NCBI GenBank assembly: GCA_002723085.1
Contig: PBNK01000022.1
Coordinates: forward strand, 1 to 59,824
DNA from: Crocinitomicaceae bacterium
Lineage (GTDB): Bacteria > Bacteroidota > Bacteroidia > Flavobacteriales_D > Parvicellaceae
Reading direction: 5' to 3'
DNA: 59,824 bases
In this document: in pieces, positions 47,666 through 56,701 of the stretch
How the letters are laid out: each line of letters opens with the position of its first letter
Numbering within the stretch: the stretch's first letter is position 1
Translations under genes and position numbers: made by a program
Notes under the pieces: model-generated
Told to the model about the DNA's origin: nothing
Seen by the model: only the letters and a program-made list of their open reading frames with translations
The model's database searches: none

Positions 47666-50173
47666 ATGATTCCTGAAGAAATAAAAAATACTGAAGATAA
47701 TTTATTAAGATACAGAGAAAGAATTGCAAATTTTAGTAAAGACTTTGAAATAGGGTTGTTTTTGTATCTACTAAAAAAATCAAGATTTACTATAATCTTG
47801 ATTTTATTATCCGCATTTTCCTTAGGTTTTCTTTATTTAAGATATACGCCAAAAACTTATCAAACTTCTGCAACCTTACAGATAAACATAAAAGATAAAG
47901 CTGATGAATTATTAGAGATATACTCATTTCAACAAAAAACCAATATAAATTCTGAAGTTGAATTGCTAAAATCTCAAATAATAATTGATAAGGCAATAAA
48001 AAAATTAAATGAAAATGTTCGTTATTACAGTGAAGGTGAAATTTTGACAAGTGATCTATATAAAACAAGTCCATTTGAAATAAAAGATTTAAAAATAAGA
48101 GACTCAATTATAATTGGTTTACCAATATATATACAAAAAAAGGGAGATTATTTTATTTTAACTGATTTTGATAATCAAAAGTCATATGCAAAGTTCATTA
48201 AACCTGGAGATTTTTTTAGCTCAAATTATATTTCTGGAAAATTAATTATTGATGATATTCCAACATTTTCTGAATCACTTGATAAGTTTAATTACTTTTT
48301 TAAAATTCCTTTTTTTCAAGAAAAAAGAAACGAAATAATAAATGATTTAGAAATTTCAATCATAGATCCTGCTGCTAATACAATAGGAATAACTTACTCA
48401 CATACCAATCCTAAATTTGCACAAGATGTATGTAACACAATATCAAAAGTTTACATTGACTATGACCTTAAGAAAAAAGCATTGAGTTCAATAAATATTG
48501 TTCAATACATAAATGCCCAAAAAGATAGCGTAGACAAAAGGTTAAAATTAAGTGAACAAGAAATTCAAATATTTAAAAAAGCTAACAATGTAAATTCTTC
48601 ATTGATGGCAAATAAAACTCAACTTTCTAAAATTTCAGAAGTTGAAAATAAACTAGTTCAAAATCAAGTCGACATAACTTTATTAAATCAATTTCAAGAA
48701 ATGTTTCAATCAACATTATCTAAAAAAATTAGTTCTAACTCAATAAAAAGTCTGTCATTATCAAAAATATTTTACGATAATCTTGTAATACAAAATATGA
48801 TTGAATCATTAGAAAAAAATGTAATTAAAAGGGATGAATTATTAAGAGATGTAACTGAAAGCAACGAGAATGTGATATTATTAAATTATCAAATTGAAGA
48901 AGAAATTATTTATATAAGCAAAGCAATTGAATTAATTAACAAACAAAAAAGAAAAGAAAATAAAGCACTTCAACAAAAAATATTGTTACTAGAAAAAAAA
49001 CTACTTACACTTCCAGAAAAGGAATTAGAACTTACAAGACTTGAAAGGATTCATGAAATTAATAATAAATATTACACCCTTCTACTAGAAAAGGAAACTG
49101 AATATGAACTTTCTAAGGCTGGAATTACAACTTATAATGAAATTTTAAGTACTGCTCCTCTAAGTGAAACTCCTATATCACCAATCAAATTATTAGTATA
49201 TAGTTTAGTTTTCGTTTTAGGATTAATATTTTCTATTGGTGTTTCATTATTAAAATACTTGCTTCACGATAAAATAACCTCTCTTTATGAAATCTCCAAA
49301 TATTCAAATGGAACCATTTCCATACTAGGGATGATTCCATTATTAAAAACTAAAGTTCCAGTTTCTCAATTAATGGTGGACAAAAGTCCTAAATCATTAA
49401 TGACAGAATCTTTTAGAGCGATAAGAACTAATCTTCAATTTATTTCAAATGATAAAAAGTCAAAAGTTATTGGAATTAGCAGTACTATTTCAGGAGAAGG
49501 AAAAACATTTTTAGCTATCAATCTTGCAGGTATTATAGCTTTTTCTGGAAAAAAAGTAGTCGTTATTGATTTGGATATGAGAAAACCAAAAATTCATTTA
49601 GGATTCGGAATGAAAAACGGAAAAGGTATGAGTGATATTTTAATTGGAAAGTCAACTATTGAAAACTGTGTAAACAATAGTTCATTAAAAGATCTTGATT
49701 TTATTACAGCAGGAACACTTCCACCTAATCCATCAGAATTAATTATTAGTGATTTTTTCAATAAAACTATAGAAAAACTAAAAGAAAAATACGATACAAT
49801 TGTAATTGACAATCCTCCAGTTGGATTAGTTACAGATGGAATTCCAGTTCTTCAAATGGCCGACTATCCTATATATGTTTTTAAAGCTAATTTTTCAAGA
49901 AAAAATTTCGTTCAAAATGTAGATAGATTAATAAATGAAAATAATTTACCAAAACTTTCAGTGGTTTTAAATGGGGTTGACACTTCTGGGAGTGGCGGAT
50001 ATGGAAAAAGATATAGCTACGGATATCATTATGGTTATGGTTATGGCTATGGCTATGGCTATGGATCTAAAGGATACAATTCATATTACACTGAAGATGA
50101 AAATTTAAGAAAAAATAGTATTTTTAAACGCATTATAAATGCATTTAAAAAGGATAACAATGATTATACATAA
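47666..50173 (+). CDS. Wzc-type chain-length determinant and BY-kinase
   Basis: An 835-residue inner-membrane protein combining a Wzz domain and a bacterial tyrosine kinase. TM1 is near residues 36-57 (FTIILILLSAFSLGFLYL), a large periplasmic coiled-coil region lies at about 280-460, and TM2 near 510-532. The kinase has the Walker A' GISSTISGEGKTFLA (about 602-617), Walker A'' VVVIDLDMRKP and Walker B TIVIDNPPVG. The tail holds 13 tyrosines in 30 residues (about 779-808), built largely from a Tyr-Gly repeat, the expected autophosphorylation cluster. Cycling of this phosphorylation controls polymer export through the Wza-like channel encoded just upstream. Confidence 0.95.
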   Translation: MIPEEIKNTEDNLLRYRERIANFSKDFEIGLFLYLLKKSRFTIILILLSAFSLGFLYLRYTPKTYQTSATLQINIKDKADELLEIYSFQQKTNINSEVELLKSQIIIDKAIKKLNENVRYYSEGEILTSDLYKTSPFEIKDLKIRDSIIIGLPIYIQKKGDYFILTDFDNQKSYAKFIKPGDFFSSNYISGKLIIDDIPTFSESLDKFNYFFKIPFFQEKRNEIINDLEISIIDPAANTIGITYSHTNPKFAQDVCNTISKVYIDYDLKKKALSSINIVQYINAQKDSVDKRLKLSEQEIQIFKKANNVNSSLMANKTQLSKISEVENKLVQNQVDITLLNQFQEMFQSTLSKKISSNSIKSLSLSKIFYDNLVIQNMIESLEKNVIKRDELLRDVTESNENVILLNYQIEEEIIYISKAIELINKQKRKENKALQQKILLLEKKLLTLPEKELELTRLERIHEINNKYYTLLLEKETEYELSKAGITTYNEILSTAPLSETPISPIKLLVYSLVFVLGLIFSIGVSLLKYLLHDKITSLYEISKYSNGTISILGMIPLLKTKVPVSQLMVDKSPKSLMTESFRAIRTNLQFISNDKKSKVIGISSTISGEGKTFLAINLAGIIAFSGKKVVVIDLDMRKPKIHLGFGMKNGKGMSDILIGKSTIENCVNNSSLKDLDFITAGTLPPNPSELIISDFFNKTIEKLKEKYDTIVIDNPPVGLVTDGIPVLQMADYPIYVFKANFSRKNFVQNVDRLINENNLPKLSVVLNGVDTSGSGGYGKRYSYGYHYGYGYGYGYGYGSKGYNSYYTEDENLRKNSIFKRIINAFKKDNNDYT
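50030..50065 (+). repeat. Hexanucleotide microsatellite (TATGGN x6) in the kinase tyrosine tail
   Basis: Six consecutive TAT-GGN units (GGT, GGT, GGC, GGC, GGC, GGA), 36 bases, encode six Tyr-Gly pairs. Copy-number changes would remain in frame and alter only the number of phosphorylatable tyrosines. Confidence 0.85.
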
Positions 50174-50705
50174 TTCATCAATTGACGACGTTTTTATAAT
50201 TGAGCCTAATGTATTTAAGGATTCAAGAGGCTATTTTTTTGAATCTTTTAATTCGAAATATTTCAAAGAAAAAACAAATATTGATATTAATTTCGTACAA
50301 GACAATCAGTCCTGCTCCCAAAAAAATGTTCTTCGAGGGTTACACTTTCAAAAACCACCACATGATCAAGGGAAATTGGTAAGCGTAATAAAGGGAAGCG
50401 TTTTAGATGTAGCTGTAGACATAAGAAAAAAATCACCTACTTATGGGAAGCATTTTAAAGCTATTTTATCTGATAAAAACCATCATATGATGTACCTTCC
50501 TTCAGGTATGGCTCACGGATTTTTAACTTTAGAGAATGACACTATTTTTTCTTATAAATGCACAAATTACTACAATAAACAATCTGAAGGTTGTATACTA
50601 TGGAATGATCATGATTTAAATATTGATTGGTTAACAAATGATGTAATTTTATCTGAAAAAGATAAAAAAGGTGAAAAATTTAGTTCTTTTGTAACTAATT
50701 TCTAA
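50160..50705 (+). CDS. rfbC: dTDP-4-dehydrorhamnose 3,5-epimerase
   Basis: Epimerises dTDP-4-keto-6-deoxyglucose on the way to dTDP-L-rhamnose. The 181-residue cupin starts MIIHNSSIDDVFIIEP; an ATG at 50139 would add seven unusual residues and lies deeper in the kinase gene, so 50160 is preferred (14-base overlap). RmlC hallmarks are KDSRGYFFESFN, VLRGLHFQ (catalytic His), GKLVSVIKGSVLDVAVDIR, PSGMAHGFLTL and FSYKC (Tyr). The other rhamnose genes (rmlA, B, D) are not in the window. Confidence 0.94.
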   Translation: MIIHNSSIDDVFIIEPNVFKDSRGYFFESFNSKYFKEKTNIDINFVQDNQSCSQKNVLRGLHFQKPPHDQGKLVSVIKGSVLDVAVDIRKKSPTYGKHFKAILSDKNHHMMYLPSGMAHGFLTLENDTIFSYKCTNYYNKQSEGCILWNDHDLNIDWLTNDVILSEKDKKGEKFSSFVTNF

Positions 50706-50716
50706 TACGATTTGAT

Positions 50717-51808
50717 TTGGCATATATATTTTTAGTTTATACCGTTTTTTTTGTTAGCATAGTTATGTTTAGTTTATTGATAAATACTATTCTTTTAAAA
50801 TTTGCTACTACCTTAGGTATAAGAGAAAATGAAAAACCCTTAATTAGATGGAGTTCTGTCTCAAGACCCGCATTGGGAGGAATATCTTTTTACATTTCTT
50901 TTTTAATTGGAACAGCAAGTTTTGGCATTTTTTTTAATAACGATGCCCTTTTTAATGATGGACAAGTAATAGGTTTACTATTTGCAAGTTCATTGGCATT
51001 TTTAATGGGATTAGCAGATGATGCGTATAATACAAAACCTTTTTTAAAGTTTTTTGTTCAAGTAGCCTGTGCAGGTATTTTAATTTTTAGCGGAAATTTT
51101 AGCGAAACAAATTCCACGATACAATTATTTGACAATGAAATATTAAATATGATTTTAACCTTATTTTGGGTAGTAGGAATAATGAATTCTATAAACATGT
51201 TAGACAATATGGATGGAATTACTGCTATAACTTCATTATTTATTTTAATAATTGCATTAATATTTTTAACTATTGATGAAGATTTTAAAAATTATGATTT
51301 CATTGTAATTTTAGCTGTTGTTGCTTCACTTATTGGTTTCTTATTCCACAATTGGAACCCTTCAAAAATGTTTATGGGAGATTCAGGAAGTCAATTTCTT
51401 GGATTATTAATTGCTGCTGTAGGGATTAAGTATTTTTGGAATTCAACTAGCTTTGTAAATGGAGAATTAATATCATCAAAGCAAATAATAATGATATTAA
51501 TTGTTTTTATTCTTCCAATTTGCGACACAACAAGTGTAGTAATAAACAGACTAGTAAGAAAACAATCTCCATTTGTAGGAGGAAAAGACCATACAACCCA
51601 TCATCTATCCTACATGGGTTTTACAGATAGTCAAATTGCTTTCATTTATTTAGGAATTTCTTTTCTTTCCTTAATAATATCAATTGCACTATACAGGTTT
51701 ATAAACAATTGGAGTTATTGGATAGCTACTGGATTTTTTATGTATTTTTTAGGAATATTTTCAGTATTATACATAACTACTCAACAAAACAAAAATAAAA
51801 GAAAATAA
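50717..51808 (+). CDS. Polyprenyl-phosphate N-acetylhexosamine-1-phosphate transferase (WecA/TagO/MraY family)
   Basis: A 363-residue membrane enzyme that attaches a sugar phosphate to undecaprenyl phosphate and so starts a surface glycan. At least ten membrane segments are visible. Family motifs include LGGISFY, LADDAYNTKPFLKF (DDxxN), MNSINMLDNMDG, NPSKMFMGDSGSQFLG and the His-rich HTTHHLSYMG. The start is TTG at 50717, 11 bases after the rmlC stop; no upstream ATG exists. MraY is less likely because of the context of polysaccharide genes. It closes the polysaccharide run before uvrA. Confidence 0.93.
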   Translation: MAYIFLVYTVFFVSIVMFSLLINTILLKFATTLGIRENEKPLIRWSSVSRPALGGISFYISFLIGTASFGIFFNNDALFNDGQVIGLLFASSLAFLMGLADDAYNTKPFLKFFVQVACAGILIFSGNFSETNSTIQLFDNEILNMILTLFWVVGIMNSINMLDNMDGITAITSLFILIIALIFLTIDEDFKNYDFIVILAVVASLIGFLFHNWNPSKMFMGDSGSQFLGLLIAAVGIKYFWNSTSFVNGELISSKQIIMILIVFILPICDTTSVVINRLVRKQSPFVGGKDHTTHHLSYMGFTDSQIAFIYLGISFLSLIISIALYRFINNWSYWIATGFFMYFLGIFSVLYITTQQNKNKRK

Positions 51809-51859
51809 CTCTTATTATTAGGATAAGTTTTACTTCAATTTTCTCTACAGTATATTAAA

Positions 51860-54664
51860 TTGACAAATAACCAGAACTATATTGACGTAATTGGAGCAAG
51901 AACACATAATCTAAAAAATATTTCTGTTTCTATACCCCACCAAAAACTTATTGTTATTACAGGTTTAAGTGGAAGTGGTAAATCATCTTTAGCTTTTGAT
52001 ACAATTTTTGCAGAAGGCCAAAGAAGGTATTTAGAAACATACAATGCATACGCTAGACAGTTTGTTGGTCACCTTACTAAACCAGATGTAGATAAAATTA
52101 ATGGCCTTAGCCCCGTAATAGCTATTGAGCAAAAAACCGTCTCTAAAAATCCAAGATCAACTGTTGGCACAATTACAGAAATTTATGACTATCTAAGACT
52201 ACTTTACGCAAGAGCTTCGACTGCCTTTTCTCCCGAAACAGGACTGGAGATGGTAAGTTACACTCAAAAAGAAATTATTAACCTAATTAAAAAAGAACAA
52301 GAAAACAAAACCATTACATTAATTGCCCCTTTAATAAAAGCAAGAAAAGGACATTATAGAGAGTTATTCGAACAGGCTTTTAAACAAGGTTATTCAAAAG
52401 TTTTGATTAATAATGAACTAACTAATATTGAGCCTGGGATGCGACTTGATCGTTACAAGACACATGATATTGGATTAGTTATTGACAGAATTAAAGTTGA
52501 TCAAAAAAACAATAAAAGACTTGAGAACAGCATTTCTTTGTGTCTTCAAAAAGGTAAAGGAGAAATAACAATACTGAATCAAAAAAATGAAAAAAAATCT
52601 TATAGTAAATGGTTAATGTGTTCAACTACTGGATTCACACTAAACGAGCCTGAACCCAATGTTTTTTCATTTAACTCTCCAAAAGGAGCTTGTGAAAAAT
52701 GCAATGGTCTTGGAAGCATATATGAAGTTGAGTTTTATAAGATTATACCAGATAAGAAAAAATCAATTAATAAAGGAGGAATAGAGCCATTAGGCAAGTT
52801 TGAGAGAAATTGGACATTTAAACAAATTGAAATCCTATTAAAATTTAACAATTTCAACTTAGATTCACCAATTAAAGATATTGAAGAATCTTGTTTAAAT
52901 AAAATTCTTTACGGAACTACTGACTTTATAAAAGTACTTGGAGAAAATGGAGTTCATGATGTATTAAATGGCTTTGAAGGAGTAGTTAATTTTATTTCTA
53001 GACACCACAAAGAAGGAGGCAATAAAATTAAACGATGGGCTTCAAATTTTATGAATAAAAAAGTTTGCCCAGAATGCTTAGGATCGAGATTAAACCCTAA
53101 AACCAACTTTTATAAAGTGGGCAATACAACCATAAATGAACTCACTAAAATGGAAATTAGCGAACTCCAAAAATGGGTTGACACTATTCAAAAAAAGCTT
53201 AACACTAACCAAAAAATAATAGCCAAAGAACTTTTAAAAGAACTATCAAATAGAATTGGGTTTTTAATTAACGTTGGATTAGATTATTTATCACTTAATC
53301 TACCTGCAGCAACACTTTCAGGTGGTGAAGCACAAAGAATTAGATTAGCTTCACAAATTGGATCTGAATTAACTGGAGTACTATATATTTTAGATGAACC
53401 TTCAATTGGTCTTCACCAAAGAGATAACTATAGATTAATTAATTCTTTAAAAAAATTAAGAGATAAAGGAAACACTATTATTGTTGTTGAACATGACAAG
53501 GACATAATGAATGAAGCTGATGAAGTTATTGATATTGGACCAGGTGCAGGTTTATTGGGAGGAGAAATAATTGATCAAAACCATCCAAAAAAGTTAAATC
53601 CAAAACTTTCATTTACAGCAAAATATTTACAAAGTAAAATTGGAATTAAACAAAATTTCAGAAAATATAATTTTAATAATGCAATTAAATTAGAAGGGGC
53701 TATTGGGAACAACCTTAAGAACATTTCTGTAAAATTTCCATTAAATTGTTTTACATGTGTTACTGGAGTATCTGGAAGTGGTAAATCAACATTAATTAAT
53801 GAAACCCTCTTCCCCATTTTAAACCAGCACATTTACAAAGCTGTCAAAAAACCACTGGACTATAAAAAAATAGATGGATTAGAATTAATTGATAAAGTAA
53901 TTGGGATAAACCAATCACCTATAGGAAGAACACCTAGATCTAACCCAGCAACTTATACTGGAATTTTCAATTTAATCAGAGATTTATTTGCTCAGTTAAC
54001 CGAGTCCAAAATTAGAGGCTATAAACCAGGAAGGTTTTCTTTTAATGTAAAAGGGGGAAGATGTGAAACATGTTCAGGGGCAGGAATGAAGTTGATTGAG
54101 ATGAATTTTTTACCTGATGTATATGTGAAATGTGACCAATGCAATGGAAAACGATACAATAGAGAAACCCTTGAGGTTAAATTTAAAGGCAAATCCATAA
54201 ACGATGTTCTAAACCTAACTATTTCTGAAGCCACGCATTTTTTCAAGGAGGTTTCTTTTATTTATGACAAAATAAAAGTCCTTGAAGACGTAGGGTTAGG
54301 ATATGTACACTTAGGTCAATCATCCACAACATTATCTGGCGGTGAAGCACAACGAATTAAACTTGCTACTGAACTATCTAAAAAAGAAACAGGAAATACA
54401 TTTTACATTCTTGATGAACCAACAACAGGATTACATCATGAAGACATAAATTTACTTTTAAAAGTATTGAATCAATTGGTAGACAACGGTAACACTGTTC
54501 TGGTCATTGAACATAACATGGACGTAATTAAAAATGCAGATTACATTATTGACATGGGCCCTGAAGGAGGAAAAAATGGTGGAGAAATAACATTTGAAGG
54601 AAATCCAAAAGAACTAATTATAAATAAATCAAGTCATACTGCTAACTTCTTAGCTTTAGAATAA
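51860..54664 (+). CDS. uvrA: Excinuclease ABC subunit A
   Basis: DNA-damage recognition ATPase of nucleotide excision repair. The 934-residue protein starts with TTG directly before VIGARTHNLKNI. It has two ABC units: Walker A GLSGSGKSSL and GVSGSGKSTL, signatures LSGGEAQRIRLAS and LSGGEAQRIKLAT, Walker B LDEPSIGLHQRD and LDEPTTGLHHED. The zinc module CETCSGAG...CDQCNG is intact; in the first module the initial CxxC is reduced (MCSTTG before ACEKCNG). Length is normal for the family. It stands alone; uvrB is not in the window. Confidence 0.97.
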   Translation: MTNNQNYIDVIGARTHNLKNISVSIPHQKLIVITGLSGSGKSSLAFDTIFAEGQRRYLETYNAYARQFVGHLTKPDVDKINGLSPVIAIEQKTVSKNPRSTVGTITEIYDYLRLLYARASTAFSPETGLEMVSYTQKEIINLIKKEQENKTITLIAPLIKARKGHYRELFEQAFKQGYSKVLINNELTNIEPGMRLDRYKTHDIGLVIDRIKVDQKNNKRLENSISLCLQKGKGEITILNQKNEKKSYSKWLMCSTTGFTLNEPEPNVFSFNSPKGACEKCNGLGSIYEVEFYKIIPDKKKSINKGGIEPLGKFERNWTFKQIEILLKFNNFNLDSPIKDIEESCLNKILYGTTDFIKVLGENGVHDVLNGFEGVVNFISRHHKEGGNKIKRWASNFMNKKVCPECLGSRLNPKTNFYKVGNTTINELTKMEISELQKWVDTIQKKLNTNQKIIAKELLKELSNRIGFLINVGLDYLSLNLPAATLSGGEAQRIRLASQIGSELTGVLYILDEPSIGLHQRDNYRLINSLKKLRDKGNTIIVVEHDKDIMNEADEVIDIGPGAGLLGGEIIDQNHPKKLNPKLSFTAKYLQSKIGIKQNFRKYNFNNAIKLEGAIGNNLKNISVKFPLNCFTCVTGVSGSGKSTLINETLFPILNQHIYKAVKKPLDYKKIDGLELIDKVIGINQSPIGRTPRSNPATYTGIFNLIRDLFAQLTESKIRGYKPGRFSFNVKGGRCETCSGAGMKLIEMNFLPDVYVKCDQCNGKRYNRETLEVKFKGKSINDVLNLTISEATHFFKEVSFIYDKIKVLEDVGLGYVHLGQSSTTLSGGEAQRIKLATELSKKETGNTFYILDEPTTGLHHEDINLLLKVLNQLVDNGNTVLVIEHNMDVIKNADYIIDMGPEGGKNGGEITFEGNPKELIINKSSHTANFLALE

Positions 54665-54686
54665 AAAATAATTAATTTTCAGAATT

Positions 54687-55385
54687 ATGAAGAAAAAAGG
54701 AGAAATTGATGAAATGAAAAACTGGAATAATATTAAAACCAACGACAGTTGGGCTGTATTTAAAATAATGTCTGAGTTTGTTGAAGGTTTTGAACGTTTA
54801 GCTAAAATAGGTCCTTGCGTTTCTATATTTGGTTCTGCAAGAACTCAACCTGATAACAAGTATTATAAAATGGCTGAAGAACTAGCTTTTGAGCTTACAA
54901 AAAATAAATATGGAGTAATTACAGGCGGTGGCCCAGGAATTATGGAAGCTGGAAATAAAGGAGCAAAAAGAGGTGGAGGAAAGTCAGTTGGTTTAAATAT
55001 TGAACTCCCTTTTGAACAAGTATCGAACGATTATATTGATAATGATAAAAATATAAATTTTGATTACTTTTTTGTAAGAAAAGTAATGTTCATAAAATAT
55101 GCTCAAGGATTTATTGTTTTACCAGGTGGTTTTGGAACATTAGATGAAATGTTTGAAGCGTTGACATTAATTCAAACTAAAAAATCTGGGAAATTCCCAG
55201 TTATTCTTGTTGGGAAAGAATTTTGGAGCGGCCTAATGACTTGGATAAAAAACACTTTATTAAAAGAAGAAAAAAACATTAGCCCGGAAGATTTAGATTT
55301 AATTACTATTGTTGATACACCAAAAGAGGCTGTAAATCATATCAATGATTTTTATAAAAAATACCATTTAAAGCCCAACTTTTAA
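54687..55385 (+). CDS. LOG family protein (TIGR00730, Rossmann-fold)
   Basis: A 232-residue cytoplasmic protein. ISIFGSART-like start (CVSIFGSARTQ), GVITGGGPGIMEAGNKGA, and the signature LPGGFGTLDEMFEAL identify the LOG (lysine-decarboxylase-like) family, many members of which are cytokinin-riboside 5'-monophosphate phosphoribohydrolases or nucleotide hydrolases. No true decarboxylase function is implied. It starts 22 bases after uvrA. A second in-frame Met (about residue 11) is possible as the true start. Confidence 0.92.
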   Translation: MKKKGEIDEMKNWNNIKTNDSWAVFKIMSEFVEGFERLAKIGPCVSIFGSARTQPDNKYYKMAEELAFELTKNKYGVITGGGPGIMEAGNKGAKRGGGKSVGLNIELPFEQVSNDYIDNDKNINFDYFFVRKVMFIKYAQGFIVLPGGFGTLDEMFEALTLIQTKKSGKFPVILVGKEFWSGLMTWIKNTLLKEEKNISPEDLDLITIVDTPKEAVNHINDFYKKYHLKPNF

Positions 55386-55424
55386 GTATTCTGAATAACT
55401 TTATATTTCAATAAAGATTTTATA

Positions 55425-56585
55425 ATGAAAAAAATCATCTTATTAATATTTATTATTTCTTCAAATTTCATAGGATTATCTCAAAAAAAAGATTCTATTT
55501 CACAAGAAATATTTACAATTGGGTTTGGGCCTAAGTTAAATAGTTTTTTTGGAGATATAAAAAATCAAAACACATCTAATGCATTTACAAATACAAGAAT
55601 AGCTTGGTCCTTTGATATCGAAAAAAGAATCTCAAAACTTTTTGGGATTCAATTGGAATACATTAATGGTAAATTATCTGATAATTATCGTTCCATTCAT
55701 TTAAACGAAAACAGAAATTTTGAATCTTCTTTTAATAAAATAGGAGCTAATATTATTTTAAATTTTGACAATTACACAGAAAATAAAGGAAATTTCTCCC
55801 CTTATATTTCTTTAGGAGCTGGATTATTTTCTTTTCAACCTAATGGTGATTTATTAGACAACAACGGAAATCTATATGACTCTGCATCAATTTTTTTCAG
55901 AGATTATGATTATGAAACTCCACTAACAAACGATTCGGTTGCTTATAAAACAACCGTTTTAAATACACCAATTTTACTTGGATTTAAATGGAAAGAAAGT
56001 AGGTATCTTCAAGGTAGAATATACGCATCCTATAATTTTTTATTTTCAGACTGGATTGACAATCTTAATTTAAACGATAACAACGACCATTATTTAAGCT
56101 TAGGTTTTACATTTAATTACTCTATTCATCGGAAAAACAATAAAGAAAAATTAAATATTGACTGGGAAAAATTTAACAATTCTGACGAAGATAAAGATGG
56201 AATTATTGACTTAAATGACAAATGTCACAAAACTCCTAAAAACGTTCAAGTTGATATGTTTGGTTGCCCTATTGATTCTGACAAAGATGGTGTTCCTGAT
56301 CATATTGATTTAGAAATTAATACCAAAAACATATTACATGTTGATGAATTTGGTAGAGAATTGACAGACAGTTTAATTTATGATAGACTTCACCATAAAG
56401 ATTCTATTGAAATTGAGAAAAAACAAATATTTTCTGATACTACTAAAACAAAAGACAATGAAATGAATTATGATTATAATGAAATCAAATTTTATTATAA
56501 TATTAACAATTTATTTAATGAAAATCTTTTTATAAAAGCAGAAAAGTATTGGGCAATAAAGCCAAAAATCTTATTTTTCTCTTAA
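55425..56585 (+). CDS. Outer-membrane beta-barrel protein with thrombospondin type 3 repeats, lacking an OmpA domain
   Basis: A 386-residue exported protein. After a signal peptide (to about residue 20, GLSQ), residues about 25-240 form an OmpA-like eight-stranded barrel (FTIGFGPKLNSFFGDIK, SPYISLGAGLFSF, LSLGFTFNYS). Residues about 250-300 are calcium-binding type 3 repeats (DEDKDGIIDLNDKCHKTP, DSDKDGVPDHID). Usually an OmpA peptidoglycan-binding domain follows; here the protein ends about 85 residues later in an unassigned sequence (KYWAIKPKILFF). So it may be a naturally short version or a truncated one. A TATATTTC box at 55402-55409 is a weak promoter candidate. Confidence 0.85.
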   Translation: MKKIILLIFIISSNFIGLSQKKDSISQEIFTIGFGPKLNSFFGDIKNQNTSNAFTNTRIAWSFDIEKRISKLFGIQLEYINGKLSDNYRSIHLNENRNFESSFNKIGANIILNFDNYTENKGNFSPYISLGAGLFSFQPNGDLLDNNGNLYDSASIFFRDYDYETPLTNDSVAYKTTVLNTPILLGFKWKESRYLQGRIYASYNFLFSDWIDNLNLNDNNDHYLSLGFTFNYSIHRKNNKEKLNIDWEKFNNSDEDKDGIIDLNDKCHKTPKNVQVDMFGCPIDSDKDGVPDHIDLEINTKNILHVDEFGRELTDSLIYDRLHHKDSIEIEKKQIFSDTTKTKDNEMNYDYNEIKFYYNINNLFNENLFIKAEKYWAIKPKILFFS

Positions 56586-56609
56586 CCCTTTTTCAACAAT
56601 TTAATAGCC

Positions 56610-56633
56610 TTTTCAACATTTTCTTATTGAAAA
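56610..56633. terminator. Weak 7-bp inverted repeat after the barrel gene
   Basis: TTTTCAA (56610-56616) and TTGAAAA (56627-56633) with a 10-base loop lie 25 bases after the stop. AT-rich and without a following T-run; termination is uncertain. Confidence 0.25.
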
Positions 56634-56650
56634 TTAGAATTTAAAGGTGG

Positions 56651-56697
56651 TTGAAACATTAGCTGTCAAAATTAGATTTGTATAAAAGACAAATCTA
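56651..56697 (+). promoter_or_regulatory. Promoter with -7 box inside a perfect 9-bp inverted repeat
   Basis: TTG at 56651-56653 and TAGATTTG at 56673-56680 (19-base gap) match the Bacteroidota consensus. The -7 box is contained in TAGATTTGT (56673-56681), which is mirrored exactly by ACAAATCTA (56689-56697) with 7 bases between. The ATG of the SPOR gene is at 56702, so the repeat covers the predicted initiation site and looks like an operator or leader hairpin. Confidence 0.6.
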
Positions 56698-56701
56698 TTA
56701 A

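Noticed and set aside
54687-55385. Lysine decarboxylase
   Set aside because: The PGGxGTxxE motif defines LOG-type Rossmann hydrolases; no PLP-dependent decarboxylase features are present.
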